12,802 nt of DNA from JALYNX01 sp044867525 (GTDB lineage: Bacteria > Actinomycetota > Acidimicrobiia > Spongiisociales > ZC4RG35), in assembly GCA_044867525.1 (NCBI GenBank), contig JBIOVB010000127.1, positions 1 to 12,802 on the forward strand. Direction: 5' to 3'. The position numbers and the translations under genes are program-made. A model generated the notes under the pieces. It saw only the letters and a list, made by a program, of their open reading frames with translations. It did not search any database and was not told the DNA's origin. This document shows positions 12,743-12,802 of the stretch, one piece after another (position 1 is the first letter of the stretch; the number at the start of each line of letters is the position of its first letter).

Positions 12743-12802
<60 letters not shown>

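Overview
The window is a GC-rich stretch of an actinobacterial chromosome. Its core is a complete Pup-proteasome locus. The combination of arc/mpa-type ATPase, dop, pup, prcB, prcA and pafA points to Actinomycetota. Several genes have a -10-like box (TAGNNT or TATGGT) only 6-9 nt before the start codon, which suggests frequent leaderless transcription, as known in that phylum. I cannot name the genus. A deep-branching, possibly uncultured lineage such as the Acidimicrobiia is a guess.

Layout. (1) 1-960: an intact tRNA-Leu(GAG), a decayed tandem copy 112 bp further on, a compact MazEF-like toxin-antitoxin pair with a palindromic operator, and then a short fragment that again looks like the tRNA-Leu 3' end. 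(2) 999-3299: an SRPBCC-fold protein (minus strand), a GlsB/YeaQ-type small membrane protein, a SHOCT-plus-membrane-anchor protein, and an exported protein with a HELGH metallopeptidase motif. (3) 3304-5397: an MFS exporter (minus) divergent from two overlapping small membrane proteins, the first holin-like, then a small conserved-looking protein on the minus strand. (4) 5436-12732: a 30-residue membrane miniprotein whose stop overlaps the start of a trmI-type tRNA m1A58 methyltransferase, then arc, dop, pup, prcB, prcA and, after a 116-bp gap, pafA. The window ends in a 44-nt run of G that is probably a sequencing or assembly artefact.

How the genes work together. PafA ligates Pup through its C-terminal glutamate to substrate lysines. 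The ARC/Mpa ring recognises Pup, unfolds the substrate and threads it into the PrcB/PrcA 20S core. Dop removes Pup. Here pup already encodes the ligation-ready Gly-Gly-Glu end, so Dop would be needed only for depupylation. From arc to prcA every junction is overlapping or has no gap (TGATG, AGGAGG/ATGA, GTGA, GTGA), consistent with one translationally coupled transcript started at a good -10 box with a strong Shine-Dalgarno before arc. pafA appears to have its own leaderless promoter behind a small tandem-repeat block.

The proteasome system itself is well known. The less explained items are the tRNA-Leu fragments bracketing the toxin-antitoxin pair, the miniprotein coupled to trmI, the repeats flanking pafA and the HELGH exported protein.
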